A stretch of 64,000 nucleotides of DNA. Origin: Knoellia aerolata DSM 18566 (GTDB lineage Bacteria; Actinomycetota; Actinomycetes; Actinomycetales; Dermatophilaceae). The stretch lies in the NCBI RefSeq assembly GCF_000768695.1, contig NZ_AVPL01000007.1, positions 1-64,000 of the forward strand, in the 5' to 3' direction. The position numbers were made by a program, and so were the translations under genes. Every line of letters starts with the position of its first letter. Within the stretch, counting starts at the first letter, position 1. The notes under the pieces are model-generated. The model had not been told where the DNA came from and did not search any database. It worked only from the letters and a program-made list of their open reading frames with translations. This document shows, piece after piece, positions 56,805-64,000 of the stretch.

Positions 56805-58022
56805 TCAGGTCGGGGCGTTCTCCGACCCCGTCTTGGCGCGGGTGACGCCCTCGAGCAGGTTGTCCCCGGTCTTGGCGTCGAAGATCTGCAGCTGCGAGGT
56901 GTCGTACCAGAGCTCCGCCTCCTGTCCCTGACGGGTGCGGGCGGCCGGGTCGAGCCGTGCGGTGACGGAGGTCCCGTCGCCGCCGTGCATGTCGTTGCCG
57001 GCGTCGGCTGCGAGGTCGTCGAGGTCGGCGGAGTGGGCGCCCTCGCCGCGCACGGTGAAGTAGGCGTAGATGTCCGAGCCCATCGCCTCGACGATGTCGA
57101 TGGGCACGTTGAACCGCGCGCCTCCCTTGGCCTCGGGCACGAGCCGGGCGTCCTCGAAGTGCTCGGGCCGGATGCCGACGATGACGTCCTGGGAGCTCGA
57201 CGCGGCCTTGTCGAGCGCCTGCCGGAGCTCGTCGGGCAGGGTGGCGTCGCCCAGCGACGTGGTGATCCTGCCGCCACCCTCGAGCCGTCCCGGCAGGAAG
57301 TTCATGGACGGGCTGCCGATGAACCCGGCCACGAACAGGTTGGTCGGGTGCTCGTAGAGCTCGGTGGGGGAGCCGACCTGCTGCACGACCCCGCCGCGCA
57401 TGACGACCACCCGGTCCCCGAGCGTCATGGCCTCGGTCTGGTCGTGGGTGACGTAGATCGTCGTCGTGCCGAGGTTCTTCTGGATCCTCGAGACCTGGGT
57501 GCGCATCTGCACGCGCAGCTTGGCGTCGAGGTTGGACAGCGGTTCGTCCATGAGGAACGCCTTGGGGGAGCGCACGATCGCGCGTCCCATCGCCACGCGC
57601 TGGCGCTGGCCACCGGAGAGGTTCGACGGGCGCCGGTCGAGGTGCTGGGTGAGCTCGAGCATCTCCGCTGCCTCACCGACCTTCTTGGCGATCGTCCCCT
57701 TGTCGACGCCAGCGAGCTTGAGCGGGAAGCCCATGTTCTCGCCGACCGTCATGTGCGGGTAGAGGGCGTAGGACTGGAACACCATGGCAATGTCGCGGTC
57801 CTTGGGCGCCTTGTCGTTGACGACGTCGCCGTCGATGAGGAGGCGACCTTGGGTGATGTCCTCCAGCCCCGCCACCATGTTGAGGGTCGTGGACTTCCCG
57901 CACCCCGAGGGTCCGACGAGGATGATGAACTCCCCGTCGGCGATCTCGAGGTTGAAGTTGTCGACGGCGAGCGCGCCGTCCGGGTACCGCTTGACGACGT
58001 TGTCGAGGACGATCTCAGCCAT
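56805..58022 (-). CDS. sugC: Sugar ABC transporter ATP-binding protein (UgpC/MsmK/SugC type)
   Basis: 405 residues. Walker A GPSGCGKST, Q-loop VFQSYALYPHMTV, signature LSGGQRQRVAMGRAI, Walker B AFLMDEPLSNLDAKLR, H-loop VYVTHDQ-type (IYVTHDQTEAMTLGD). The C-terminal ~150 residues form the MalK-type regulatory OB-fold domain (DVIVGIRPEHFEDARL). It is the last gene of the operon, 33 bp after sugB. It is the only sugar ABC ATPase seen for three binding-protein/permease sets in this window, so it probably serves all of them, as MsmK-type ATPases do elsewhere. Confidence 0.92.
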   Translation of the reverse strand: MAEIVLDNVVKRYPDGALAVDNFNLEIADGEFIILVGPSGCGKSTTLNMVAGLEDITQGRLLIDGDVVNDKAPKDRDIAMVFQSYALYPHMTVGENMGFPLKLAGVDKGTIAKKVGEAAEMLELTQHLDRRPSNLSGGQRQRVAMGRAIVRSPKAFLMDEPLSNLDAKLRVQMRTQVSRIQKNLGTTTIYVTHDQTEAMTLGDRVVVMRGGVVQQVGSPTELYEHPTNLFVAGFIGSPSMNFLPGRLEGGGRITTSLGDATLPDELRQALDKAASSSQDVIVGIRPEHFEDARLVPEAKGGARFNVPIDIVEAMGSDIYAYFTVRGEGAHSADLDDLAADAGNDMHGGDGTSVTARLDPAARTRQGQEAELWYDTSQLQIFDAKTGDNLLEGVTRAKTGSENAPT

Positions 58023-58055
58023 GGCTGCTCCTTCGGGGTGCGTGCGGGTCCCTGC

Positions 58056-58889
58056 TCAGCCCTTGACGGCGCCGGACGTCAGTCCGGCCACGATCCGTCG
58101 CTGGAAGAGCAGGACGAAGATGACGATGGGGATGGTGATGATGACGGCGGCGGCGGCGATCGGCCCGGTCGGCTTCTCGAACGTCGTGGCGCCGGTGAAG
58201 TACGCCATGGCGGCGGGGACCGTGCGCGAGGCCGACGTCGACGTCAGCGAGATCGCGAAGAGGAAGTCGTTCCAGCAGCTGATGAAGACGAGGATGGCGG
58301 TCGTGAAGACCCCCGGCATCGCCAGTGGGGTGATGACCTGACGGAAGGCCTGGTAGGGCGTGGCTCCGTCCATCTTGGCCGCCTTCTCGAGCTCCCACGG
58401 GATCTCCCGGAAGAACGCGGAGAGGGTGTAGATCGCCAGCGGCAGGGCGAACGTGATGTAGGGGATGATGAGGCCGAGCCAGGTGTCGAACAGCCCCAGC
58501 GCGGTCTCGATCTTGAAGAGCGGCGTGACCAGGGCGATCTGCGGGAACATGGCGATGAGCAGTGACAGCGCGACGATCGTCCTCTTGCCGGGGAAGTCGA
58601 GCCGGGCGATGGCGTAGGCGGCCATCGTGCCGAAGATGATCGCCACGAAGGTCGCGATGAGGCAGATGCCGATCGAGTTGATGAGCGCCCGTGTGAAGTC
58701 CGGGTTGTCGAAGATCTGCTGGTAGCTCGCCCACGACGGCGACACCGGGAGGAAGTTCCCGTCGTTGAGGCTCGCGGAGTCCTTGAGCGACAGCGAGATG
58801 ATCCAGACGACGGGCACGAACGCGTAGATGAGCACCAGGGTGTTGACCGCCGTCCAGGTCAGCTTCCGCTGGGTCGTCTCCTGCTGCAT
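58056..58889 (-). CDS. sugB: Trehalose-type ABC transporter permease (SugB-like)
   Basis: 277 residues from the ATG at 58889 ([18 protein letters not shown]), 1 nt after the sugA stop and with GGGAGG in front; an upstream ATG at 58910 overlaps sugA and is less likely. Six helices; EAA loop [21 protein letters not shown]-terminal [16 protein letters not shown]. It forms the membrane pore with the SugA-like gene. The periplasmic region includes [19 protein letters not shown]. Order lpqY-sugA-sugB-sugC is that of mycobacterial trehalose recycling; the exact sugar is inferred from the binding protein. Confidence 0.88.
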   Translation of the reverse strand: MQQETTQRKLTWTAVNTLVLIYAFVPVVWIISLSLKDSASLNDGNFLPVSPSWASYQQIFDNPDFTRALINSIGICLIATFVAIIFGTMAAYAIARLDFPGKRTIVALSLLIAMFPQIALVTPLFKIETALGLFDTWLGLIIPYITFALPLAIYTLSAFFREIPWELEKAAKMDGATPYQAFRQVITPLAMPGVFTTAILVFISCWNDFLFAISLTSTSASRTVPAAMAYFTGATTFEKPTGPIAAAAVIITIPIVIFVLLFQRRIVAGLTSGAVKG

Positions 58890-58890
58890 G

Positions 58891-59874
58891 TCAGCGCCTC
58901 CCGCCGTCATCGGACCCCGGGGCGGCGGCCCCGAAGACCTTGATGAAGATGAACGCGATGATGGCGATGGACAGGAAGATCAGCACCGCCATCGTCGACC
59001 CGATGCCGAGGTTGAGCCCCCGGATGAGGTTGTTGTAGCCCACCATCGACACCGACGCCGTCTCGTTCGCGCCGCCGGTGAGAACGAAGATGTTGTCGAA
59101 GATCCGGAACGCATCCAGGGTGCGGAACAGGAGCGCGACGAGGATCGACGGCTTGATGAGGGGCACCGTGATGGCCCAGAACCGCTGCCAGGCCGAGCCG
59201 CCGTCCATCGCCGCCGCCTTGTGCAGGTCCTCGGGCACGAGCGCCAGTCCCGCCATGAGGAGCAGGGCCATGAACGGCACGGTCTTCCACACCTCGGCGA
59301 GGATGATGATCGCGATCGAGGACCACTTGCCGGTGAGTGGGGCGTTGCTGCCGGCCAGCCAACCGAGGTCCTGGGTCCAGGCGAAGCGCCACGAGAAGGC
59401 CGCCACGACGGTGACGATCGCGTAGGGCACGAGCGCCGAGGTGCGCACGAGACCGCGGCCGACGATGGTGCGGTGCATGACGATCGCGAGGAGCATCCCG
59501 AAGATGAGCTCGAGGAAGGCGCTGACGACCGTGATGAACATCGTGATCCCGAACGCCTGCCACCAGATCGAGCTGGACAGGACGGTGACGTAGTTCTCGA
59601 GTCCGATGAACTCGTTGGCGTCGGGGGTGCGCAGGTCGGCGCGGTTGAGTGACAGCCACAGGGCGTAGAAGATCGGGTATGCCGTCACGGCCAGCATGAT
59701 GATCACCGCGGGGGCGACCAGCTTGATCCCGAGGTTGCGCTCGGCGCGCTTTCCCTCGCTGAAGCGTTTCTTCGCGATCTCGGTGCCGTCGTCGCCGCCG
59801 GTGTTCGAGCCGTCGAGACCGCCCTCGATGACCCTGGCTCCGGCGGCCTCGGCTGCATTCGTGCTGCTGCTCAC
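58891..59874 (-). CDS. sugA: Trehalose-type ABC transporter permease (SugA-like)
   Basis: 327 residues. A polar N-terminus of ~50 residues ([20 protein letters not shown]) precedes six helices beginning [22 protein letters not shown] loop: [20 protein letters not shown]. Periplasmic part: [17 protein letters not shown]. The GTG-ACG-GCA-TAC-CCG at 59676-59690 in the first helix carries a copy of the octamer. Start overlaps the stop of the binding protein by 4 nt (59871-59874). It partners the SugB-like permease directly downstream. Confidence 0.88.
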   Translation of the reverse strand: MSSSTNAAEAAGARVIEGGLDGSNTGGDDGTEIAKKRFSEGKRAERNLGIKLVAPAVIIMLAVTAYPIFYALWLSLNRADLRTPDANEFIGLENYVTVLSSSIWWQAFGITMFITVVSAFLELIFGMLLAIVMHRTIVGRGLVRTSALVPYAIVTVVAAFSWRFAWTQDLGWLAGSNAPLTGKWSSIAIIILAEVWKTVPFMALLLMAGLALVPEDLHKAAAMDGGSAWQRFWAITVPLIKPSILVALLFRTLDAFRIFDNIFVLTGGANETASVSMVGYNNLIRGLNLGIGSTMAVLIFLSIAIIAFIFIKVFGAAAPGSDDGGRR

Positions 59875-61163
59875 GGCAGGATCCCCTTTCCTTCGAGCGT
59901 CTGCGCGATGAGGTCACGCAGCTCGGACGTGGAGGCCTCCGGGTCGATGGAGCCCGGAGGAGAGAGGTTCGTCGAGACCAGGGTGGAGATGTTCTGGTAG
60001 AGCGGCGTCCTCGGACGTGGCACCGCGTTCTTCAGCTCCTCGAGCATGACGTCACCCATGGGGTACTGCTCCCGGAACTCGGCGTTGCTCGTGTAGATGC
60101 GCTCGAGCACCGGTGCGTCGCCGGCGTCGATCGCGGCCTTGACCTGGTGCTCCTCGTTGCGCAGGCACATCGCCGCCTCGTAGGTCTCCTCCGGGTGCTT
60201 GCTGTACGTGCTCACCGCGTAGTTCATGCCACCGAGGGTCACCTTGGGGGGCTGGCCGGCCTCGACGCTCGGGAACGTCGTGTAGCCCAGGTCGGCGGCG
60301 ACCTCGGGGTTGGCGGTGCGCATCGCGGACAGGACGTAGGGCCAGTTGAGCGAGAAGGCCGACCGGCCCGCCTGCAGGTCGGCGAAGACCTCCGGCTCCT
60401 GCGCGTTGGACAGGGACCCGCTGACGAGACCGGACGTCGCGAGCTTCTTCATCAACGCGAGTCCCTGGACCGCCTTGTCGTCGAGGGTCACCTTGGTGCT
60501 GTCCTCGTTGACGAAGGTGGCTCCGTAGGCGTTGAGCACGTTGTTGATGTTGACGACGTAGCCCTCGTACTGGGCCGCGGTGAACCCGATCTGGTGGGTC
60601 TTGCCGGCGTCCTTGAGGGCCTGCGCCTGCTCGAGGAGCTCGTCCCACGTCTCGGGCGGCTCCGGCACGAGGCTCTTGCGGTACCAGAGGATCTGGACGT
60701 TGGTCGTCCGGGGGATGGCGTAGAGCTTGTCCTTCCACGTGGCCGTGTCGACAGGCGGCTGGAGCACCCCCTCCACGGCGGCGTCCTTCTTCTCGCCGGT
60801 CAGCTCGCGGATCCACCCGGCCTCGGCGAACTCGGCGGTCCAGGTGACGTCCATGCCGAGGAGGTCCATGCCGTCGTCCTTGGCGGCGAGGCGCCGGACG
60901 AACTGCTCCCGCTGCCCGTCGGCGTCGCTCGGGAGCAGGTTCCCGACGATGGTGTACCGACCGCCGGCCTCGGCGTTGCAGGCCTTGATGAGCTCGTCGA
61001 ACTTCACCGCCGAGGCACCACCGTAGAGGTTGACGACCGTGCCGTCCGGACTGCTGGAGCAGGCCGCGGTGAGACCGGCGGTGAGGGCGATCGCGCCGGC
61101 GCCGGCGACCAGCCGTCTCGTTCGCCGCGTCCGGCGCGAGACCGGGATCTGGTGACTGGACAT
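59871..61163 (-). CDS. lpqY: Trehalose-type ABC transporter binding lipoprotein (LpqY-like)
   Basis: 430 residues from the ATG at 61163, with GGGAGGAG upstream; the frame to 61208 is longer but lacks this. Lipoprotein signal: a basic run (RRTRRTRR), LVAGAGAIALTAGLTAAC with lipobox cysteine. The mature domain reads NLYGGASAVKFDELIKACNA, DADGQREQFVRRLAAKDDGM, LLGMDVTWTAEFAEAGW, matching the trehalose-binding LpqY pattern (mDVvWTaEFAeAGW). Probably anchors on the outer membrane-face of the cytoplasmic membrane and feeds SugA/SugB. First gene of the four-gene operon; a ~60-bp gap to cobA likely contains its promoter. Confidence 0.87.
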   Translation of the reverse strand: MSSHQIPVSRRTRRTRRLVAGAGAIALTAGLTAACSSSPDGTVVNLYGGASAVKFDELIKACNAEAGGRYTIVGNLLPSDADGQREQFVRRLAAKDDGMDLLGMDVTWTAEFAEAGWIRELTGEKKDAAVEGVLQPPVDTATWKDKLYAIPRTTNVQILWYRKSLVPEPPETWDELLEQAQALKDAGKTHQIGFTAAQYEGYVVNINNVLNAYGATFVNEDSTKVTLDDKAVQGLALMKKLATSGLVSGSLSNAQEPEVFADLQAGRSAFSLNWPYVLSAMRTANPEVAADLGYTTFPSVEAGQPPKVTLGGMNYAVSTYSKHPEETYEAAMCLRNEEHQVKAAIDAGDAPVLERIYTSNAEFREQYPMGDVMLEELKNAVPRPRTPLYQNISTLVSTNLSPPGSIDPEASTSELRDLIAQTLEGKGILP

Positions 61164-61223
61164 CTTGGCTCCTCCCGACCACGTCACTGTGACCTGGGTC
61201 TCACCCAATACCCAACTCCCGGA

Positions 61224-62456
61224 CTAGCGCAACCGCTCGTCCGGATCAGCGGCCCCGACCGGGGTGGCCAGGGACACCACGTCACCGACGACGATGACCG
61301 CCGGGGACGCGACGCCGCGCGTCCTTGCGCGGTCGGCGATGTCGCCGAGGTCGCCGATCGTCACCCGCTGGGTCGGGAGGAAGCCCCGCTCGACGACGGC
61401 GACCGGGCAGTGGGTCGGCCGCCCCTGCGCGATGAGCTCCCGGGCGATGTCGGCGAGCATCGAGACGCCCATGAGCAGCACGAGCGTGTGGTCCGATCCG
61501 GTGGGGAGAGAGGGGATCTGCTCGTGTCCGGTGACCATCGTGAAGGACTTGGCGAGGCCACGGTGCGTGACCGGTATGCCGGCCGCAGCCGGGACCGCGA
61601 TCGCGCTCGTGACGCCGGGGACCACCTCGACCGCGATGCCGTGAGCCTCGCAGGCGAGGCGCTCCTCGCTGCCGCGGCCGAGGACGTAGGGGTCGCCACC
61701 CTTGAGGCGCACGACGCCGTGGCCGCGCTCGGCCTCCTCGACGAGGATCGCGTTGATCCGGTCCTGGGGCACGGGGTGGTGGTGCGGGGTCTTGCCGACG
61801 TCGATGACCCGCACCGACCGGGGGAGTCTGGAGACGACGCCGCGCGGGGCGAGGCGGTCGACGACGACGACGTCGGCCGAGGCCAGGAGCTCGTGGCCGC
61901 GCGCGGTGAGGAGCCCGTCGCTGCCGGGCCCGCCCCCGACGAGGGCGACCCACCCGGTCTCGCGGGGGCGACGGCGGCGCAGGTCGATCCCACCGCTGCG
62001 CAGGGCGAGGTCGATGCCGTCCCGGACGGTGGTCGCGAGGCGCGGGTCCCCGCCGGCGTGCACGGCGACGGTGACGACGCCGTCGGGAGTGGTGACGTCC
62101 GTGCGCGCCAGGACGCTGGCCCTCGTCGCGGAGGCGTCGGTCGCGTCGACGCACCACACGCGCAGCGCGGCGGCGTCCGTGCGCACGGCCTCGTCCACGT
62201 GGGGATCGCCGGCGGCCGTGTGCACCAGCCAGGCGTCCTCGAGGTCGACGGGGCCCGCGTAGTCGCGCTGCACCCACTGCACCCGGTCCGCACGGCCCGA
62301 CAGGGCGTCCGCGACCTCCTCGCACACCCACGGGGCGACGATGCGCACGAGGGCGCCCTCGTCGAGGAAGGCGTGGAGACGACGTCCGCTCACCGGCCCA
62401 CCGCCCACCAGCACGACGAGACGGTCGGTGAGGTCGAGCGCCACGGGCAGGCTCAT
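61224..62456 (-). CDS. cobA: Uroporphyrinogen-III C-methyltransferase with precorrin-2 dehydrogenase-like N-terminus
   Basis: 410 residues. N-terminal Rossmann half (ALDLTDRLVVLVGGGPVSG, VRIVAPWVCEEVADAL, LRVWCVDATDASAT) resembles the CysG/SirC dehydrogenase; C-terminal half is the SAM-dependent methylase (ALVGGGPGSDGLLTARGHEL, DRLAPRGVVSRLPRSVRVID, VVRLKGGDPYVLGRGSEE, GVTSAIAVPAAAGIPVTHRG). It makes siroheme precursor for sulfite reductase. Start overlaps cysN stop by 4 nt, so it belongs to the sulfate-assimilation operon. The codon GGC-ATA-CCG at 61580 uses the rare Ile codon inside the recurring octamer. Confidence 0.92.
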   Translation of the reverse strand: MSLPVALDLTDRLVVLVGGGPVSGRRLHAFLDEGALVRIVAPWVCEEVADALSGRADRVQWVQRDYAGPVDLEDAWLVHTAAGDPHVDEAVRTDAAALRVWCVDATDASATRASVLARTDVTTPDGVVTVAVHAGGDPRLATTVRDGIDLALRSGGIDLRRRRPRETGWVALVGGGPGSDGLLTARGHELLASADVVVVDRLAPRGVVSRLPRSVRVIDVGKTPHHHPVPQDRINAILVEEAERGHGVVRLKGGDPYVLGRGSEERLACEAHGIAVEVVPGVTSAIAVPAAAGIPVTHRGLAKSFTMVTGHEQIPSLPTGSDHTLVLLMGVSMLADIARELIAQGRPTHCPVAVVERGFLPTQRVTIGDLGDIADRARTRGVASPAVIVVGDVVSLATPVGAADPDERLR

Positions 62457-63712
62457 GGGGTGCCGGCCATCCCGGCGGCCACGGTGTTGCCGTCGGCGGG
62501 GTCGATGACGAGAAACGCGCCACCGGCGCGGCTGCGGGCGTAGTCCTCGATCGGCAACGGCGAGGCCGTGCGCAGGACGACCTTCCCGATGTCGTTGAGC
62601 GAGAGCCGGTCCGACGGCTCGGTCCGGAGCGTGTCGAGGTCGAGCCGGCCGTCGATGGCCCGGACGATCGCGGGCACGGTGCGGGACCGGTGCTTGACGA
62701 GGACGCGGGCGCCGGGACGCAGGTACGTGTCGCCGAGCCAGCAGAGGACACCCGTGAGGTCCTGGGTGAGGGACGGCACGTCGTCGGCGGCGACGAGGGT
62801 GTCACCACGGGAGAGATCGACCTCGTCCGCGAGCCGCAGCGTCACCGACCGCCCCGCGGCCGCCTCGGCCAGCTCGGCCTCGCCGAGGTCGATGCCGACC
62901 ACCGTCGTGCGCTGTCCGGAGGGGAGCGCGACGACCGGGGTCCCGGTCGCGACGACCCCGGAGGTGACCTGGCCGGCATACCCGCGGTAGTCGACGTGGC
63001 GTGGGTCGCGAGCGGCGCCCTGCGGCCGGATCGCGAGCTGGACCGTGAAGCGGAACGGCTCCTCGTCCGCCTCGGCGCTGGGGGAGAGGGTCTCGAGGAG
63101 CCCGAGGAGGCTGGGGCCGGCATACCAGGGCGTGTTCGCGGACGGCTCGACGATGTTGTCGCCGAGCAGGGCCGAGACGGGCACGGCGTGCGCGTCGGCG
63201 ATGCCGAGCTGCCCGGCCACCTCGCGCACGTCGCGGCTCACCTGCGCGAAGACGGCCTCCGCGTCGTCGACGAGGTCGATCTTGTTCACGGCGACGACGA
63301 CGTGCGGGACCCGCAGCAGGGCGGTCACGGCGAGGTGTCGCCGCGTCTGCTCGGCCACGCCCTTGCGCGCGTCGACGAGGAGGACGACGACGTCGGCGGT
63401 GCTCGACCCGGTGACGGTGTTGCGGGTGTACTGCACGTGCCCAGGGCAGTCGGCGAGGATGAACGACCGCTCGGCCGTGGCGAAGTAGCGGTAGGCGACG
63501 TCGATGGTGATGCCCTGCTCACGCTCGGCGCGCAGACCGTCGGTGAGGAGGGCGAGGTCGGCGGCGGTGAGGCCGCGGTCGCGCGAGACGCGCTCGACGG
63601 CGGCCAGCTGGTCGGCGAGCACGCTCTTCGTGTCGTGGAGGAGGCGGCCGACGAGGGTGGACTTCCCGTCGTCGACGGAGCCGGCGGTGGCCAGGCGGAG
63701 CAGGGTCGGCAT
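62453..63712 (-). CDS. cysN: Sulfate adenylyltransferase large subunit (GTPase)
   Basis: 419 residues from the ATG at 63712, which overlaps the cysD stop by 1 nt (TGATG). GTPase motifs: G1 AGSVDDGKSTLVGRLL, switch region REQGITIDVAYRYF, G3 LADCPGHVQYTRN, G4 VVAVNKIDLVDD. EF-Tu-like beta-barrel domains follow. The length matches stand-alone CysN without the CysC kinase fusion. With CysD it forms APS from sulfate and ATP, driven by GTP hydrolysis. The cysD-cysN-cobA order implies coordinated sulfur assimilation. Confidence 0.95.
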   Translation of the reverse strand: MPTLLRLATAGSVDDGKSTLVGRLLHDTKSVLADQLAAVERVSRDRGLTAADLALLTDGLRAEREQGITIDVAYRYFATAERSFILADCPGHVQYTRNTVTGSSTADVVVLLVDARKGVAEQTRRHLAVTALLRVPHVVVAVNKIDLVDDAEAVFAQVSRDVREVAGQLGIADAHAVPVSALLGDNIVEPSANTPWYAGPSLLGLLETLSPSAEADEEPFRFTVQLAIRPQGAARDPRHVDYRGYAGQVTSGVVATGTPVVALPSGQRTTVVGIDLGEAELAEAAAGRSVTLRLADEVDLSRGDTLVAADDVPSLTQDLTGVLCWLGDTYLRPGARVLVKHRSRTVPAIVRAIDGRLDLDTLRTEPSDRLSLNDIGKVVLRTASPLPIEDYARSRAGGAFLVIDPADGNTVAAGMAGTP

Positions 63713-64000
63713 CAGAAGTAGCCCTCCTTCTTGCGGTCCTCCATGGCGGCCTCGGACATCCGGTCGTCGGCCCGGGTGGCCCCGCGTTCGGTGAGCGTCG
63801 AGGCGGCCACCTCGACGACGACGTCGGCGACGGTGCGGGCCTCGCTGAGGACGGCGCCGGTGCACGACATGTCACCGACGGTGCGGTAGCGCACCGTGCG
63901 GGTCCGGACGTCCTCGCCGTCGCGCGGCCGGGAGTGTGGGCCGACGGCGAGCCACATGCCGTCGCGCTCGAACACGTCGCGCTCGTGGGAGTAGTAGAGG
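63712..64000 (-). CDS. cysD: Sulfate adenylyltransferase small subunit, 3' part only
   Basis: The C-terminal ~95 residues are inside the window; the gene continues beyond position 64000. Visible part: LYYSHERDVFERDGMWLAVG (split at the edge), RTVRYRTVGDMSCTGAVLSE, ATRADDRMSEAAMEDRKKEG, and ending in YF. This is the typical CysD tail; the final KKEGYF is conserved. It shares its stop with the cysN start (TGATG). Confidence 0.92.
   Translation of the reverse strand, partial: LYYSHERDVFERDGMWLAVGPHSRPRDGEDVRTRTVRYRTVGDMSCTGAVLSEARTVADVVVEVAASTLTERGATRADDRMSEAAMEDRKKEGYF

Overview
The window is chromosomal DNA from a high-GC actinobacterium. GTG starts and 1-4 nt start/stop overlaps are common. 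Markers include SepH, a coproporphyrin-type ferrochelatase with C-terminal cysteines, a dut/DUF3710/OB-fold/DUF3159/CeoBC/TrmA-like block like the mycobacterial one, and a ParE/ParC pair. I infer Micrococcales, possibly an Intrasporangiaceae relative; the genus cannot be read from the sequence. About 54 protein genes are supported, including one cut by each window edge. No rRNA, tRNA or CRISPR array was seen.

Layout. 1-5.6 kb is an accessory-looking region with lower GC and mixed codon use: the N-terminal part of a probable LuxR-type regulator, a type IV restriction operon (mcrB-mcrC), about 730 bp of repeat-bearing noncoding DNA and an alpha/beta hydrolase. 5.9-9.3 kb holds a methyltransferase, dinB and small DUF genes. 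parE (9.5-11.6 kb) and parC (18-20.4 kb) flank an APC permease and a LacI-controlled alpha-glucoside-type ABC importer. 20.5-31.3 kb holds a nitroreductase, a GNAT/acyl-CoA-synthetase fusion, a DUF5998 gene, a phosphodiesterase-like gene, tdk, a DUF222-HNH endonuclease, an Ada-like zinc protein, a cyclopropane-fatty-acid-synthase-like methyltransferase, a membrane protein and a GNAT. 31.4-45.4 kb is a conserved housekeeping stretch: sepH, ferrochelatase, suhB, DUF4193, dut, DUF3710, OB-fold, DUF3159, ceoC, ceoB, a KimA-like permease, an RNA methyltransferase and acnA. 46-52.5 kb is a second LacI-controlled sugar locus whose binding-protein gene carries an in-frame TGA, next to a glycogen-debranching-type glycosidase. 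52.8-55.1 kb encodes two secreted surface proteins, one with five chaplin-like repeats and an LAQTG sorting signal. 55.3-61.2 kb holds a phosphoesterase/ParB-like pair and an LpqY-SugABC-like trehalose importer. The right edge is cysD-cysN-cobA (sulfate activation and siroheme).

How the genes fit together. Three sugar importers lie within 47 kb but only one ATPase gene is present, at 56.8-58.0 kb, so it probably energises all three. CeoB/CeoC are divergent from a KimA-like permease, which suggests a potassium module. The features most worth checking are an octamer GTATGCCG repeated on both strands even where it forces rare codons, the TGA-interrupted binding protein, the cysteine-free LAXTG-anchored chaplin-like protein with its Val-rich partner, and the repeat arrays between mcrB and the hydrolase.
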